In this document: piece by piece, positions 24,380 to 32,253 of the stretch
Numbering within the stretch: position 1 is the first letter of the stretch
Layout of the letters: each line of letters begins with the position of its first letter
NCBI GenBank assembly: GCA_964634465.1
Contig: CAZWLY010000005.1
Location: 124,001 to 188,000, forward strand
Reading direction: 5' to 3'
DNA: 64,000 bases
Origin: CAZWLY01 sp964634465
GTDB lineage: Bacteria > Desulfobacterota > Desulfarculia > G963662305
Made by a program: the position numbers and the translations under genes
The notes under the pieces: generated by a model
What the model was told of the DNA's origin: nothing
Seen by the model: the letters and a program-made list of their open reading frames with translations, nothing else
The model's database searches: none

Positions 24380-26674
24380 ATGAGCCAGAACACGACCACC
24401 GACTACTCTTTGATCGGCAAGCGCCTGCCCCGGGTGGACAGCGAGATCAAGGTCACCGGCGCGGCCCTCTACGCCGCCGACCTCAAGCTGCCCCGGATGC
24501 TGACCGTCAAGGTGCTGAGAAGCCCCTATCCTCACGCCAACATCCTGAATATCGACCTCTCCCGGGCCAAAAAAGTCAAGGGCGTGATCGATATCATCAC
24601 CGGCGCGGACACCAAGGGGGTCAAGTGGGGCGTCTTCGCCTACACCCGCGATCAGGAGCTTCTGCCGACCAGCCGGGTCCGCTACGTCGGCGACGAGGTG
24701 GCCGCCGTGGCCGCGGTCGATAAAGACGCCGCCCTGGAAGCGCTGTCGCTCATCGACGTCGATTACGAAGTCCTGCCGGCCGTCTTCGACCCCCTGGAGG
24801 CGATCAAGGACGGTGCGCCTCAGCTCCACGACGAGTATCCAGGCAACATCAACGTGCACGTGCCGATCGACGTCGGCGACGTGGACGCCGCCTTCAAGGA
24901 CTGCCACCTCATCCGCGAGGACACCTTCACCTCCGAAGAGGAGTCCTACTTCATGGCCGAGCCGCTGGCGGTGGTGGCCAACTGCGAGGGCGGCGACCGC
25001 CTGGAGATGTGGTTCCCCAACGCCGCCCCCCACCAGAAGGCCAAAGCGCTTTCCAACGCCCTCGGCCTGCCGCTCAACAAGGTCCACGTCCGCAAGGTGG
25101 CCCAGGGCGGCGCCTTCGGCGGCCGGTCCGACGTCTTCCCCGGCGAGTTCATCGCCGCCCTCTTGGCCCTAAGAAACCGGCGGCCGGTGAAACTGGTCTA
25201 CACCCGGGAGGAGAACAGCATCGCCACCCGCCAGGGCCACTCGATGGTGACCACCATCAAGACCGGCGTGGACCGCGAGGGTCGGGTCCTGGCCAGGGAG
25301 ATCACCTGCTACATGGACGGCGGGGCCTACTCGTCCACCGGCCCCATCGCCACCTCGGTCCCGTTTCTGTGCATGGAGCAGACCTACAAGCTGCCCAACG
25401 TCCGCTACAACGGCTATCGGGTCTACACCAACAAGCCGATCCGGGGCATGATTCGGACTCACGGCCGGGCCTTCGCCGCCGGAATCGACACCCAGCTCGA
25501 CAGAATCGCCGAAGAACTGGGTAAAGACCCAGTTGAAGTGCGACTGCTAAACGCCCGTGAACCCGGCGAATACACCCCGACCAAGTCCTTGGTCCAATCC
25601 TGCGGCCTCAGGGAGTGTATCACCAAGGCCGCCGAAGCGGCCGGGTGGAAGGAAAAATATGGTAAATTGCCCAAGTGGCGTGGCATCGGCCTGGGGACCA
25701 ACTCGGTCCAGACCGGCTTTCCGCTGGGCATCCGAGGCGGCAGCCAGGCCTTCATCAAGTTCAATGAGGACGGCGGGGTGACCGTCACCTCGGGGGCGGT
25801 GGACAACGGCCAGGGCAACGACATGATGCTGGTCACCATCGCCGCCGAGGAGTTGGGCCTGCCCATCGAGGCGGTGGAGCTGATCTCGGCCGACACCCAG
25901 GCCACGGCCAACGACCCCGGCGCCTACTCCATGGTCACCACCTTCGCCGCCGGCAACGCCGTCCGCCTGGCCGCCCGGGACGCCAAGCGCCAACTCTTCG
26001 AGGTGGCGGCCGACAAGCTCGAAGCCAACATCGACGACCTCGTCGTCAAGGACGGTCAGATCTTCGTCAAGGGCAGCCCGGATCGGGCGCTGCCCGTGGT
26101 CAAGGCCGTCCGGCTGGCCCTGATCCAGCACCGGCCGATCATGGGCAAGGGTCACTTCGCGCCCAAGGTCGACCACTCCCGGGAGTGGATCAAAAAGCCG
26201 GAGGGACAGCTCTCCGAGACCTTCTCCTTTGGAGCCACGGTGGCCGAGGTCGAGGTCGATCCCGAAACCGGGCGGGTCAAGGTGCTCAACGTGGTCGCCG
26301 CCCAGGACTGCGGCTATGCCATCAACCCGATGATCGTCGAGGGCCAGTTCGAGGGCTCGGTGGCCATGGGCGGCCAGGGTGGAATGCTCACCGAGGCCCA
26401 CCGCTGGCACGACGGCCACCTGCTCAACTCCACCCACTTGGAGTACAAACTGCCTCTGGCCGCGGACATGCCGCCCATCACCGACATCATCGTCGAGACC
26501 CTGGACCCTTCCGGACCCTACGGCGCCAAGGAGGCCGGCATGTCCATCGCCATGTCCGCCGCCCAGGCTTACGCCGCGGCCATTTCGAACGCCACCGGCA
26601 TCTGGTTCAAGGACTACCCGATCACCCCGGAGAAGATCGTCGAGGCGATCAAAAGACGGGAGGCGGGAGAATAG
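24380..26674 (+). CDS. Molybdenum hydroxylase molybdopterin-binding large subunit (CoxL/XdhA type)
   Basis: 764 residues, normal length. Cofactor motifs include GGAFGGRSD (about 229-237), GMIRTHGRAFAAG (about 357-369), the QGNDMMLVTIAAEELG segment and AYSMVTTFAAGNAV. The enzyme would hydroxylate or dehydroxylate a carbon next to a heteroatom or carbonyl, using water. The C-terminal motif reads GPYGAKEAGM, whereas the family has a Glu at the last position (GxGE or ASE), the general base next to molybdenum; Met is found here. That may mark a divergent subfamily or altered chemistry. Partner 2Fe-2S gene is upstream. The nature of the substrate is unknown; CO dehydrogenase is unlikely, because the CSFR motif is absent. 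Confidence 0.9.
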   Translation: MSQNTTTDYSLIGKRLPRVDSEIKVTGAALYAADLKLPRMLTVKVLRSPYPHANILNIDLSRAKKVKGVIDIITGADTKGVKWGVFAYTRDQELLPTSRVRYVGDEVAAVAAVDKDAALEALSLIDVDYEVLPAVFDPLEAIKDGAPQLHDEYPGNINVHVPIDVGDVDAAFKDCHLIREDTFTSEEESYFMAEPLAVVANCEGGDRLEMWFPNAAPHQKAKALSNALGLPLNKVHVRKVAQGGAFGGRSDVFPGEFIAALLALRNRRPVKLVYTREENSIATRQGHSMVTTIKTGVDREGRVLAREITCYMDGGAYSSTGPIATSVPFLCMEQTYKLPNVRYNGYRVYTNKPIRGMIRTHGRAFAAGIDTQLDRIAEELGKDPVEVRLLNAREPGEYTPTKSLVQSCGLRECITKAAEAAGWKEKYGKLPKWRGIGLGTNSVQTGFPLGIRGGSQAFIKFNEDGGVTVTSGAVDNGQGNDMMLVTIAAEELGLPIEAVELISADTQATANDPGAYSMVTTFAAGNAVRLAARDAKRQLFEVAADKLEANIDDLVVKDGQIFVKGSPDRALPVVKAVRLALIQHRPIMGKGHFAPKVDHSREWIKKPEGQLSETFSFGATVAEVEVDPETGRVKVLNVVAAQDCGYAINPMIVEGQFEGSVAMGGQGGMLTEAHRWHDGHLLNSTHLEYKLPLAADMPPITDIIVETLDPSGPYGAKEAGMSIAMSAAQAYAAAISNATGIWFKDYPITPEKIVEAIKRREAGE

Positions 26675-26728
26675 GAAAGAAACCTAAAGAAACCTTGAGT
26701 TGCTTTATCTCTTGCAAGGAGACAAGCC

Positions 26729-27157
26729 ATGAAAACCACGGCCATCGATCACATCTGCATCGCGGTCAGGGATCTTGAGGCGGCCAAGAAAGCCTACGAG
26801 GAGACGCTGGGCTGGGAGTTGGCCGTGGAATACGAAGCCGAAAGCGAGAAGATTCGGGTGGCCCGCTACTATGTCGGCGAGGTGGCCATGGAACTGATGG
26901 AGGACCTGGACGGCACCGGCGAGGTGGCCAAGTTCATCGCCCGCCGGGGCGAGGGCGTCTTTCTGATCTCGTATCGGGTCCCCGATGTGGAGGCCGGGCT
27001 CAACGAGTTGCGGTCGAAGGGGATCAAAACCATCGACGATCGGCCCCGTGAGCTGTTCGGCAACCGTTACGCCTTCATCCAACCCCCGTCGAGCCTGGGC
27101 GGCGTTCTGACCGAGATTCTGGACGGCGAATTCGACTCGGGCAAGGACCCACAATAA
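26729..27157 (+). CDS. VOC family protein, methylmalonyl-CoA epimerase-like
   Basis: 142 residues with the beta-alpha-beta-beta-beta repeats of the vicinal oxygen chelate fold and overall pattern of methylmalonyl-CoA epimerase: IDHICIAVRDLEAAKKAYEE, AKFIARRGEG, VEAGLNELRSKGIKTID, GGVLTEIL. Metal-ligand positions His8, a Glu in MELME and the final Glu are present, but the GxHH ligand motif of epimerases reads GVFLISY, with no His. So it may be an inactive, metal-altered or different VOC enzyme. It lies 54 bp after the molybdenum hydroxylase large subunit with a GCAAGGAGAC ribosome site. A role with the mutase at 15844-17902 is attractive but unproven. Confidence 0.78.
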   Translation: MKTTAIDHICIAVRDLEAAKKAYEETLGWELAVEYEAESEKIRVARYYVGEVAMELMEDLDGTGEVAKFIARRGEGVFLISYRVPDVEAGLNELRSKGIKTIDDRPRELFGNRYAFIQPPSSLGGVLTEILDGEFDSGKDPQ

Positions 27158-27159
27158 GC

Positions 27160-27187
27160 TTGACAAATCCGCCGGGCGGGGTAGTTT
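27160..27187 (+). promoter_or_regulatory. Sigma-70-like promoter for the Rrf2 regulator gene
   Basis: TTGACA at 27160-27165, 16-bp spacer, TAGTTT at 27182-27187, 42 bp before the regulator start. Rrf2 regulators usually control their own promoter, so this region is also the likely operator. Confidence 0.5.
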
Positions 27188-27229
27188 TTTAACCAAGTCG
27201 AACGAGAAAACCGGGGAACAGAGGCAGGG

Positions 27230-27676
27230 ATGATTAGACTGACCAGGGCCGGCGAGTATGCCGTCCGGGCTGTACTCTTTCTGGCCACGCAACCATCGGG
27301 AGAGATCATCGATCGAGAGAGCGTCGCCAACGCCCAATCCATCCCGGCCAGCTTTTTGTCCAAGATTCTCCAGAGGTTGACCGCCGCCGGCATCATTCGT
27401 TCCTACAAGGGCGCCGCCGGCGGTTTTTGCCTGGCCAAGCCGTCCAACGAAATCTCCCTGCTGGACGTGGTCAAAGCCATCGAGGGTCCGCTGGCCCTCA
27501 ATCAGTGCCTCATCGACGTCTGCGACTGCGAAAATATAGGCCGCTGCCCGGTCCATCCCATCTGGCGGCAGGTCCAAGCCGACATCGAGGCCACCTTGAG
27601 TCGGGTCAACTTCGCCCAACTCTCCAACGGCGGGGCGCCGCACCTAAACCCGCCCCACCCCTTCGACGGAACCTGA
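27230..27676 (+). CDS. Rrf2 family transcriptional regulator (IscR-like, probable Fe-S sensor)
   Basis: 148 residues. The winged helix fills the N-terminal half (MIRLTRAGEYAVRAVLFLA, SIPASFLSKILQRLTAAGIIRSYKG, GGFCLAKPSNEISLLDVVKAIEG by segments). A cysteine cluster, NQCLIDVCDC...GRC, at about 94-108 corresponds to the three cysteines that bind a 2Fe-2S cluster in IscR-type members. It is separated from the VOC gene by a promoter and probably controls nearby or distant redox genes. No isc or suf genes are in the window, so its target is unknown. Confidence 0.9.
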   Translation: MIRLTRAGEYAVRAVLFLATQPSGEIIDRESVANAQSIPASFLSKILQRLTAAGIIRSYKGAAGGFCLAKPSNEISLLDVVKAIEGPLALNQCLIDVCDCENIGRCPVHPIWRQVQADIEATLSRVNFAQLSNGGAPHLNPPHPFDGT

Positions 27677-27985
27677 GCCCTGACGGGGTTCGCCTTACCT
27701 TCGTCGAACCGGTCCTCAAGATATGGTGGATGATAGCGTTTGAGGGGGATACCCGTCCGGGAATCTTTCACGACGCCGAGTGCGCCCTGCAGCGAGGCGA
27801 GAACCGAGACGAACCCCTATAAAACCTTCGCCGGGCGGCGCAGTTGGACGTTGTTCTCCGGTCCCTCGATACCCTTTTTGACGATGAGCTCTCGCTCCGG
27901 CGAGGCGGCCGGATCCACAGGACGTGACGCCCAGGAAGCGGTTTGAAGGCTGAGCAGGGGTGAGGGCTTCGAGGCGGGTCGGCGG
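27677..27985. other. Interval between convergent Rrf2 and coiled-coil genes
   Basis: 309 bp. No gene is convincing. The minus-strand stretch 27830-27920 reads as an open frame ending in GIEGPENNVQLRRPAKVL and could be a short remnant, but it has no start or family. No strong terminator hairpin was found. Confidence 0.35.
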
Positions 27986-28684
27986 TCAGACCGAAGCGTC
28001 CGGCTCCAACTTCTCGGTCAGCACCCGGCGGATGTCGTCGTCCTTGATCGAGGCCAGGACCTGGCTCAACAGGTCATGGCGCTCCTCCTGGTCCGCCTCC
28101 AGGGAATCGACCACCTGATTGACCACCGAATGGAGCGTCTCCCGGGACAGATTGATCCGGGGCGAATCCTGACCGCCGTCCTGAACCGGCCAGAACCGAT
28201 CGACCAGGGCGTGGATCTTGTCCATGTCGTCCAGGAGCTTGTCGCGGACGGCTTCCCGGCTGGCCTTGGCGGCGAAGAGAGCCTGCTCCAGCTCGGCCAG
28301 GCTGTCTTCGGTTCGGTTGGCCGCGGCGCTCAGTTCGCTCAGGGCGGTCTCGATTCGCTGGGCCCGCTCGGCCATCGTCTCTCTCAAGGCGTCGAGCTGG
28401 CGGACCTTTTCGGCCAGAATGGCCCTGAAGCGGATGACATCGGGCATGGAGTCAGCCGCCTCGCCGTAGCGGGAGGCGTAGGCGGTCAGCATCCCCTCCA
28501 GACCGGCCTTGGCCACGGTGGTCGCCTCTATCTCCGCCTCCAGCCGGGTGCAGCCCTCCAACATCTCGGCGACGAAAGATTCGATCTCGACGCTGGTCTC
28601 CTCCTGGCTGCGCAGGTCCTCGACCACCGTCTCCACCAAGGCCAAAAGGCGCTCGCCCAATGTCTCCAGATCGGCCGGAGTCAT
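27986..28684 (-). CDS. Predicted coiled-coil protein of unknown function
   Basis: 232 residues from MTPADLETLGERLL. This ATG at 28684 has GGGAGGGGG just before it; longer frames to 28804 lack a ribosome site. Nearly all of the sequence is amphipathic helix with heptads (for example LRETMAERAQRIETALSELS and EDSLAELEQALFAAKASREA), strongly acidic, with no signal peptide, transmembrane helix or cysteine. Length and composition suggest a cytoplasmic structural or adaptor protein. It is a single gene, convergent with the Rrf2 regulator and divergent from tRNA-Val. I do not recognise the family. Confidence 0.72.
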   Translation of the reverse strand: MTPADLETLGERLLALVETVVEDLRSQEETSVEIESFVAEMLEGCTRLEAEIEATTVAKAGLEGMLTAYASRYGEAADSMPDVIRFRAILAEKVRQLDALRETMAERAQRIETALSELSAAANRTEDSLAELEQALFAAKASREAVRDKLLDDMDKIHALVDRFWPVQDGGQDSPRINLSRETLHSVVNQVVDSLEADQEERHDLLSQVLASIKDDDIRRVLTEKLEPDASV

Positions 28685-28777
28685 ACCCCCTCCCTGAAGT
28701 TCGCCTTGATTTTGATTCATAATCAACCACAAGGTCAAGCAAAAAGTGGCCCCAACACGGGCGCACGATCCATTATG

Positions 28778-28804
28778 TTGTATGAAAAGCGGTTCGACAT
28801 ACAA
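28778..28804. promoter_or_regulatory. Inverted repeat upstream of the coiled-coil gene
   Basis: TTGTATG (28778-28784) and CATACAA (28798-28804) form a 7-13-7 inverted repeat about 95 bp upstream of the coiled-coil gene and in the region divergent to tRNA-Val. It could be a regulator site; the half-site is related to, but not the same as, the 23476 palindrome. Confidence 0.35.
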
Positions 28805-28892
28805 TATATGCCGGTGACACGGCCAAGATGCGGCCGGCGCCTCGAACCGGCCCCGGCGGCGCGACTCAGTGTTCTTTTAGGCCAAAAGTTGG

Positions 28893-28921
28893 TTGACAAC
28901 GCCGGGCGCTTAAGCTAAATA
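28893..28921 (+). promoter_or_regulatory. Sigma-70 promoter for tRNA-Val
   Basis: TTGACA (28893-28898), a 17-bp spacer and TAAATA (28916-28921). The expected start point is about 28928, eight bases before the mature tRNA. It may also read into thrS. Confidence 0.7.
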
Positions 28922-28935
28922 AGGCCATTGTTTTT

Positions 28936-29010
28936 AGGCGCGTAGCTCAGGGGGAGAGCGCTACCCTGACACGGTAGAGGTCATGAGTTCAAATCTCATC
29001 GCGCCTACCA
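28936..29010 (+). tRNA. tRNA-Val (anticodon GAC)
   Basis: A complete cloverleaf: acceptor AGGCGCG/CGCGCCT, D-arm GCTC/GAGC, anticodon arm CTACC/GGTAG with loop CTGACAC (anticodon GAC, reading GUC/GUU), T-arm with TTCAAAT, and an encoded ACCA end. It sits 126 bp before thrS in the same direction. Confidence 0.97.
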
Positions 29011-29136
29011 CAACCAGGTTACGACACGGCCTAGGCCTTGAATGACCAACGGCGGCCTACGGCAAGGGGTGGGGTTCGCCCACCCGTGCTTTTATGGCTG
29101 GCGGGCTGGGGGCCGGTTTTTTGGAGGACCTTTCGG

Positions 29137-31044
29137 GTGGCTGTACGGGTTACATTGCCCGGCGACAAGGTGGTCGAGATCGAGCCAGGCGTCACCGCCG
29201 GCCAGATCCTATCGGAGAACAAGGGGAAAAAGCCCGTCGCCGCCAAGCTCAACGGCGAACTGATCGACCTGAGCCGTCCCATCACCGAGGACGGCGAATT
29301 GGAGCCGGTCCTGCCGGACAGCGCCGAAGGGCTGACCATCCTTCGCCACTCCACCGCCCACGTCATGGCCGAGGCGGTCAAGGCCCTCTTCCCCGGCGTT
29401 CAGGTGACCATCGGCCCGGCCATCGAGACCGGTTTCTACTACGATTTCGACGTCGAAAAACCGTTCACGCCCGAAGATCTGGCCAAGATAGAGGCCAAGA
29501 TGGCCGAGATCATCAAGGCCGACAAGCCCTTTAGCCGCGAGGAGTGCCCGGCCGGCCAGGCCGTCGAGAGATTCAAGGACCTGAACGAACCCTACAAGGT
29601 GGAGTTGATCGAGGACCTGAACCTGGCCGACGATGACAAGGTGTCGATCTACACCCAGGGCGATTTCGTCGATCTTTGCCGCGGGCCGCATCTGCCTTCG
29701 ACCGGCTGGATCAAGGCCTTCAAGCTTCTAAACGTGGCCGGAGCCTACTGGCGGGGCGACGAAAAGAACAAGATGCTCCAGCGCATCTACGGCACCGCCT
29801 TCTTCGATCGAAAGGAGCTCAAGAAGCATCTGGCCCAAATCGAGGAGGCCAAGCGGCGCGACCATCGCAAACTGGGCAAGGAGCTGGACCTGTTCAGCTT
29901 CCACGACGAGATCGGTCCGGGCATGGTCGTCTGGCACCCCAACGGCGCCCGGCTTCGGGTGATCCTCGAGGAGAACGAGCGGCGCTGGCACTTGAATCGG
30001 GGCTACGAGGTCGTCATCGGGCCACAGTTGATCAAGCAGGAGTTGTGGGAGCTCTCGGGTCACTTCGAGAACTACCGGGAGAACATGTATTTCTGCGATA
30101 TCGACGGCGCCAGGTACGGCGTCAAGCCGATGAACTGCCTGGCCCACATGCTCATCTACAAGTCCAAGAAACGCTCCTATCGCGACCTGCCCCAGCGCTA
30201 CTTCGAGCTGGGCGTAGTCCACCGCCACGAGAAGTCCGGCGTGCTCCACGGCCTGCCCAGGGTCCGCCAGTTCACCCAAGACGATGCCCATATCCTTTGC
30301 ACCCCCGAGCAGGTCAACGACGAGATCAAGGCCATCATCGACCTGGAGGCGGACATGATGGCCGTCTTCGGCTTCGACTACACCCTGGAGCTCTCCACCC
30401 GGCCGGAGAAGAGCATCGGCTCGGACGAGGACTGGGAGACGGCCACCAACGCCTTGGAGCAGGCGCTCAAGGACAAGGGCCTCGATTACAAGATCAACGA
30501 GGGCGACGGCGCATTCTACGGCCCCAAGATCGACCTCCACCTGACCGACGCCCTGGGGCGGGGCTGGCAGACCGGCACCATCCAGTGCGACTTCACCTTG
30601 CCTGAACGGTTCGATCTGACTTATATTGGTCCTGACGGGCAGGAGCACCGCCCGGTCATGCTTCACCGGACCATCCTCGGTTCGCTGGAGAGGTTCATTG
30701 GCATCTTGATCGAGCATTACGCCGGCAAGTTCCCGGTCTGGCTGGCGCCCAGGCAGGCGGTGGTCCTCTCGGTCACCGACCGGACGGCCGACTACTGCCG
30801 GGAGGTCCACCAGGCGTTGATTCAGGGCGGCGTCCGGGCCGGACTGGATATTCGAAACGAGAAGCTGGGCTACAAGATCCGTGAGGCCCAGCTTCAGAAG
30901 ATACCGTACATGCTTGTCGTCGGCGACCGGGAGGTCGAATCTTCGACGGTGGCCGTGCGGACTCGGGACCGGGAAGACCTGGGGCCGATGGCTCTCGAAG
31001 CCTTCATCGAGCGGGTCCAGGAGGAATCCCGGGTGGATCTGTAG
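29137..31044 (+). CDS. thrS: Threonyl-tRNA synthetase
   Basis: 635 residues from a GTG at 29137, which has GGAGG nine bases upstream and gives the family N-terminus (VAVRVTLPGDKVVEI, a TGS domain). An earlier in-frame ATG at 29038 would add an implausible leader. Domains: TGS (1-65), editing/SAD domain with HSTAHVMAEAV and the second zinc-type motif (to about 240), class II catalytic core (about 245-530) with KPMNCLAHM and DDAHILC, and the anticodon-binding domain (about 535-635). It charges tRNA-Thr with threonine. It heads the thrS-infC-rpmI-rplT-pheS-pheT-ihfA cluster, in the order known from many proteobacteria. Confidence 0.97.
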   Translation: MAVRVTLPGDKVVEIEPGVTAGQILSENKGKKPVAAKLNGELIDLSRPITEDGELEPVLPDSAEGLTILRHSTAHVMAEAVKALFPGVQVTIGPAIETGFYYDFDVEKPFTPEDLAKIEAKMAEIIKADKPFSREECPAGQAVERFKDLNEPYKVELIEDLNLADDDKVSIYTQGDFVDLCRGPHLPSTGWIKAFKLLNVAGAYWRGDEKNKMLQRIYGTAFFDRKELKKHLAQIEEAKRRDHRKLGKELDLFSFHDEIGPGMVVWHPNGARLRVILEENERRWHLNRGYEVVIGPQLIKQELWELSGHFENYRENMYFCDIDGARYGVKPMNCLAHMLIYKSKKRSYRDLPQRYFELGVVHRHEKSGVLHGLPRVRQFTQDDAHILCTPEQVNDEIKAIIDLEADMMAVFGFDYTLELSTRPEKSIGSDEDWETATNALEQALKDKGLDYKINEGDGAFYGPKIDLHLTDALGRGWQTGTIQCDFTLPERFDLTYIGPDGQEHRPVMLHRTILGSLERFIGILIEHYAGKFPVWLAPRQAVVLSVTDRTADYCREVHQALIQGGVRAGLDIRNEKLGYKIREAQLQKIPYMLVVGDREVESSTVAVRTRDREDLGPMALEAFIERVQEESRVDL

Positions 31045-31085
31045 TTCGAGTCGAGGTTAAACATTCAGACTAAGGAGGTGTCGGC

Positions 31086-31604
31086 ATAGCCTCTCGCACA
31101 ACCGCAGTGAACGAGCGTATCAGGGCGCGGACCGTCCGGCTGATCTCGGCCGACGGCGAGCAACTGGGCATCATGCCCACCGAGGAGGCCTTGGAAATCG
31201 CCCGTGATCAGAATCTCGACCTGGTCGAGGTCTCACCCGGCTCGGACCCCCCGGTCTGCCGGATCATGGATTACGGGCGGTACAAATACGCCCAGGCCAA
31301 GAAGCAGCAAGAGGCCCGCCAGAAAGCGGTCAGGACGCAGCTCAAGGAGGTCAAGATTCGGCCCAAGACCGAAGAGCACGACCTCAACGTCAAGCTGAAA
31401 CGGGCCAGAAAATTCTTGGAGCAGGGCAATCGGCTCAAGCTGTCGATGATGTTCAGAGGCAGGGAGTTGGCCTACACCGACCGGGGGCGGGAGAGCCTGC
31501 TCTGGTTTGCCGAGCAGCTCAAGGATCTGGGCCAGATCGAGAGCATCCCCCGGATGGAGGGCCGCCACCTCTCGTTGCTGATGTCGCCGAAACCGAACAA
31601 ATAA
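31086..31604 (+). CDS. infC: Translation initiation factor IF-3, probable AUA start codon
   Basis: 172 residues if translation starts at ATA 31086. A strong TAAGGAGGTG (31071-31080) ends five bases before that ATA; the only alternative, GTG at 31107, lies 26 bases from it, too far. A stop codon at 31071 excludes anything earlier. Many infC genes use AUU, AUC or AUA so that IF-3 limits its own synthesis. The protein has the N-domain (NERIRARTVRLISADGEQLG), the basic linker and the C-domain ending RHLSLLMSPK. IF-3 binds the 30S subunit and checks start codons. rpmI follows 65 bp later. Confidence 0.93.
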   Translation: MASRTTAVNERIRARTVRLISADGEQLGIMPTEEALEIARDQNLDLVEVSPGSDPPVCRIMDYGRYKYAQAKKQQEARQKAVRTQLKEVKIRPKTEEHDLNVKLKRARKFLEQGNRLKLSMMFRGRELAYTDRGRESLLWFAEQLKDLGQIESIPRMEGRHLSLLMSPKPNK

Positions 31605-31669
31605 CAAGCGCTCCCTCCCACCCGGCCGGCGAGCCGCGGTGAGGGAAGAACCAAAGAGGAGTCAATCGC

Positions 31670-31867
31670 ATGCCGAAAATGAAGACCAACCGTGGTGCGG
31701 CCAAGCGCTTCCGGTTGACCGCCAAGGGCAAGGTCAAGTCCAAGCGCAGCAACCACGGCCACATTCTCACCAAAAAGACGACCAAGCGTAAACGCAACCT
31801 GCGAAAGGCGACCTTCATCGCCCGGGCCGACATGAAGTCGATTCGTCGGCTGCTGCCGAACGGTTGA
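31670..31867 (+). CDS. rpmI: Large ribosomal subunit protein bL35
   Basis: 65 residues, highly basic, with the family opening MPKMKTNRGAAKRF and ending MKSIRRLLPNG. The ribosome site is AGAGGAG. It lies between infC and rplT in the conserved order; the rpmI-rplT pair is often repressed by L20, though I did not identify an L20 leader structure here. Confidence 0.96.
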   Translation: MPKMKTNRGAAKRFRLTAKGKVKSKRSNHGHILTKKTTKRKRNLRKATFIARADMKSIRRLLPNG

Positions 31868-31885
31868 GGGAGAGGGAGGTAAGCC

Positions 31886-32245
31886 ATGAGCAGAGTCAAA
31901 GGCGCTTCGGCCAAGGGCCGGAGGATCAAGAAGGCCAGGAAGGCGGCCAAGGGCTTCTGGGGCTCCCGTAAGAACCTGAGCCGGGTCACCCAGGAGTCGG
32001 TCGATCGGGCCCGCCAGTTCGCCTACCGCGACCGCCGTCAACGGAAACGCCAGATGCGGCGGCTGTGGATCACCCGGATCAACGCCGCGGCGCGCCAAAA
32101 CGGCCTCACCTACTCCCGGATGGTGGCCGGCCTCAAAGCGGCCCAAATCGACATCGACCGCAAGGTTCTGGCCGATCTGGCCGTGACCGACCCCCGGGGC
32201 TTCGCCAGCCTGGTCGAGGCGGCCAAGCAAGCCCTGGAGGCCTAG
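31886..32245 (+). CDS. rplT: Large ribosomal subunit protein bL20
   Basis: 119 residues, the normal length, with MSRVKG, the basic N-terminal extension (KKARKAAKGFWGSRKNLSR) and the globular part RQFAYRDRRQRKRQMRRLWI and NGLTYSRMVAGLKAA. It helps assemble the 50S subunit and is a known repressor of its own operon in other bacteria. The ribosome site is GAGGGAGAGGGAGG; pheS starts 8 bp after its stop. Confidence 0.97.
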   Translation: MSRVKGASAKGRRIKKARKAAKGFWGSRKNLSRVTQESVDRARQFAYRDRRQRKRQMRRLWITRINAAARQNGLTYSRMVAGLKAAQIDIDRKVLADLAVTDPRGFASLVEAAKQALEA

Positions 32246-32253
32246 ACGAGCCG

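Noticed and set aside
27830..27920. Short minus-strand frame ending GIEGPENNVQLRRPAKVL.
   Set aside because: No start codon with a ribosome site and no family match; too short to call.
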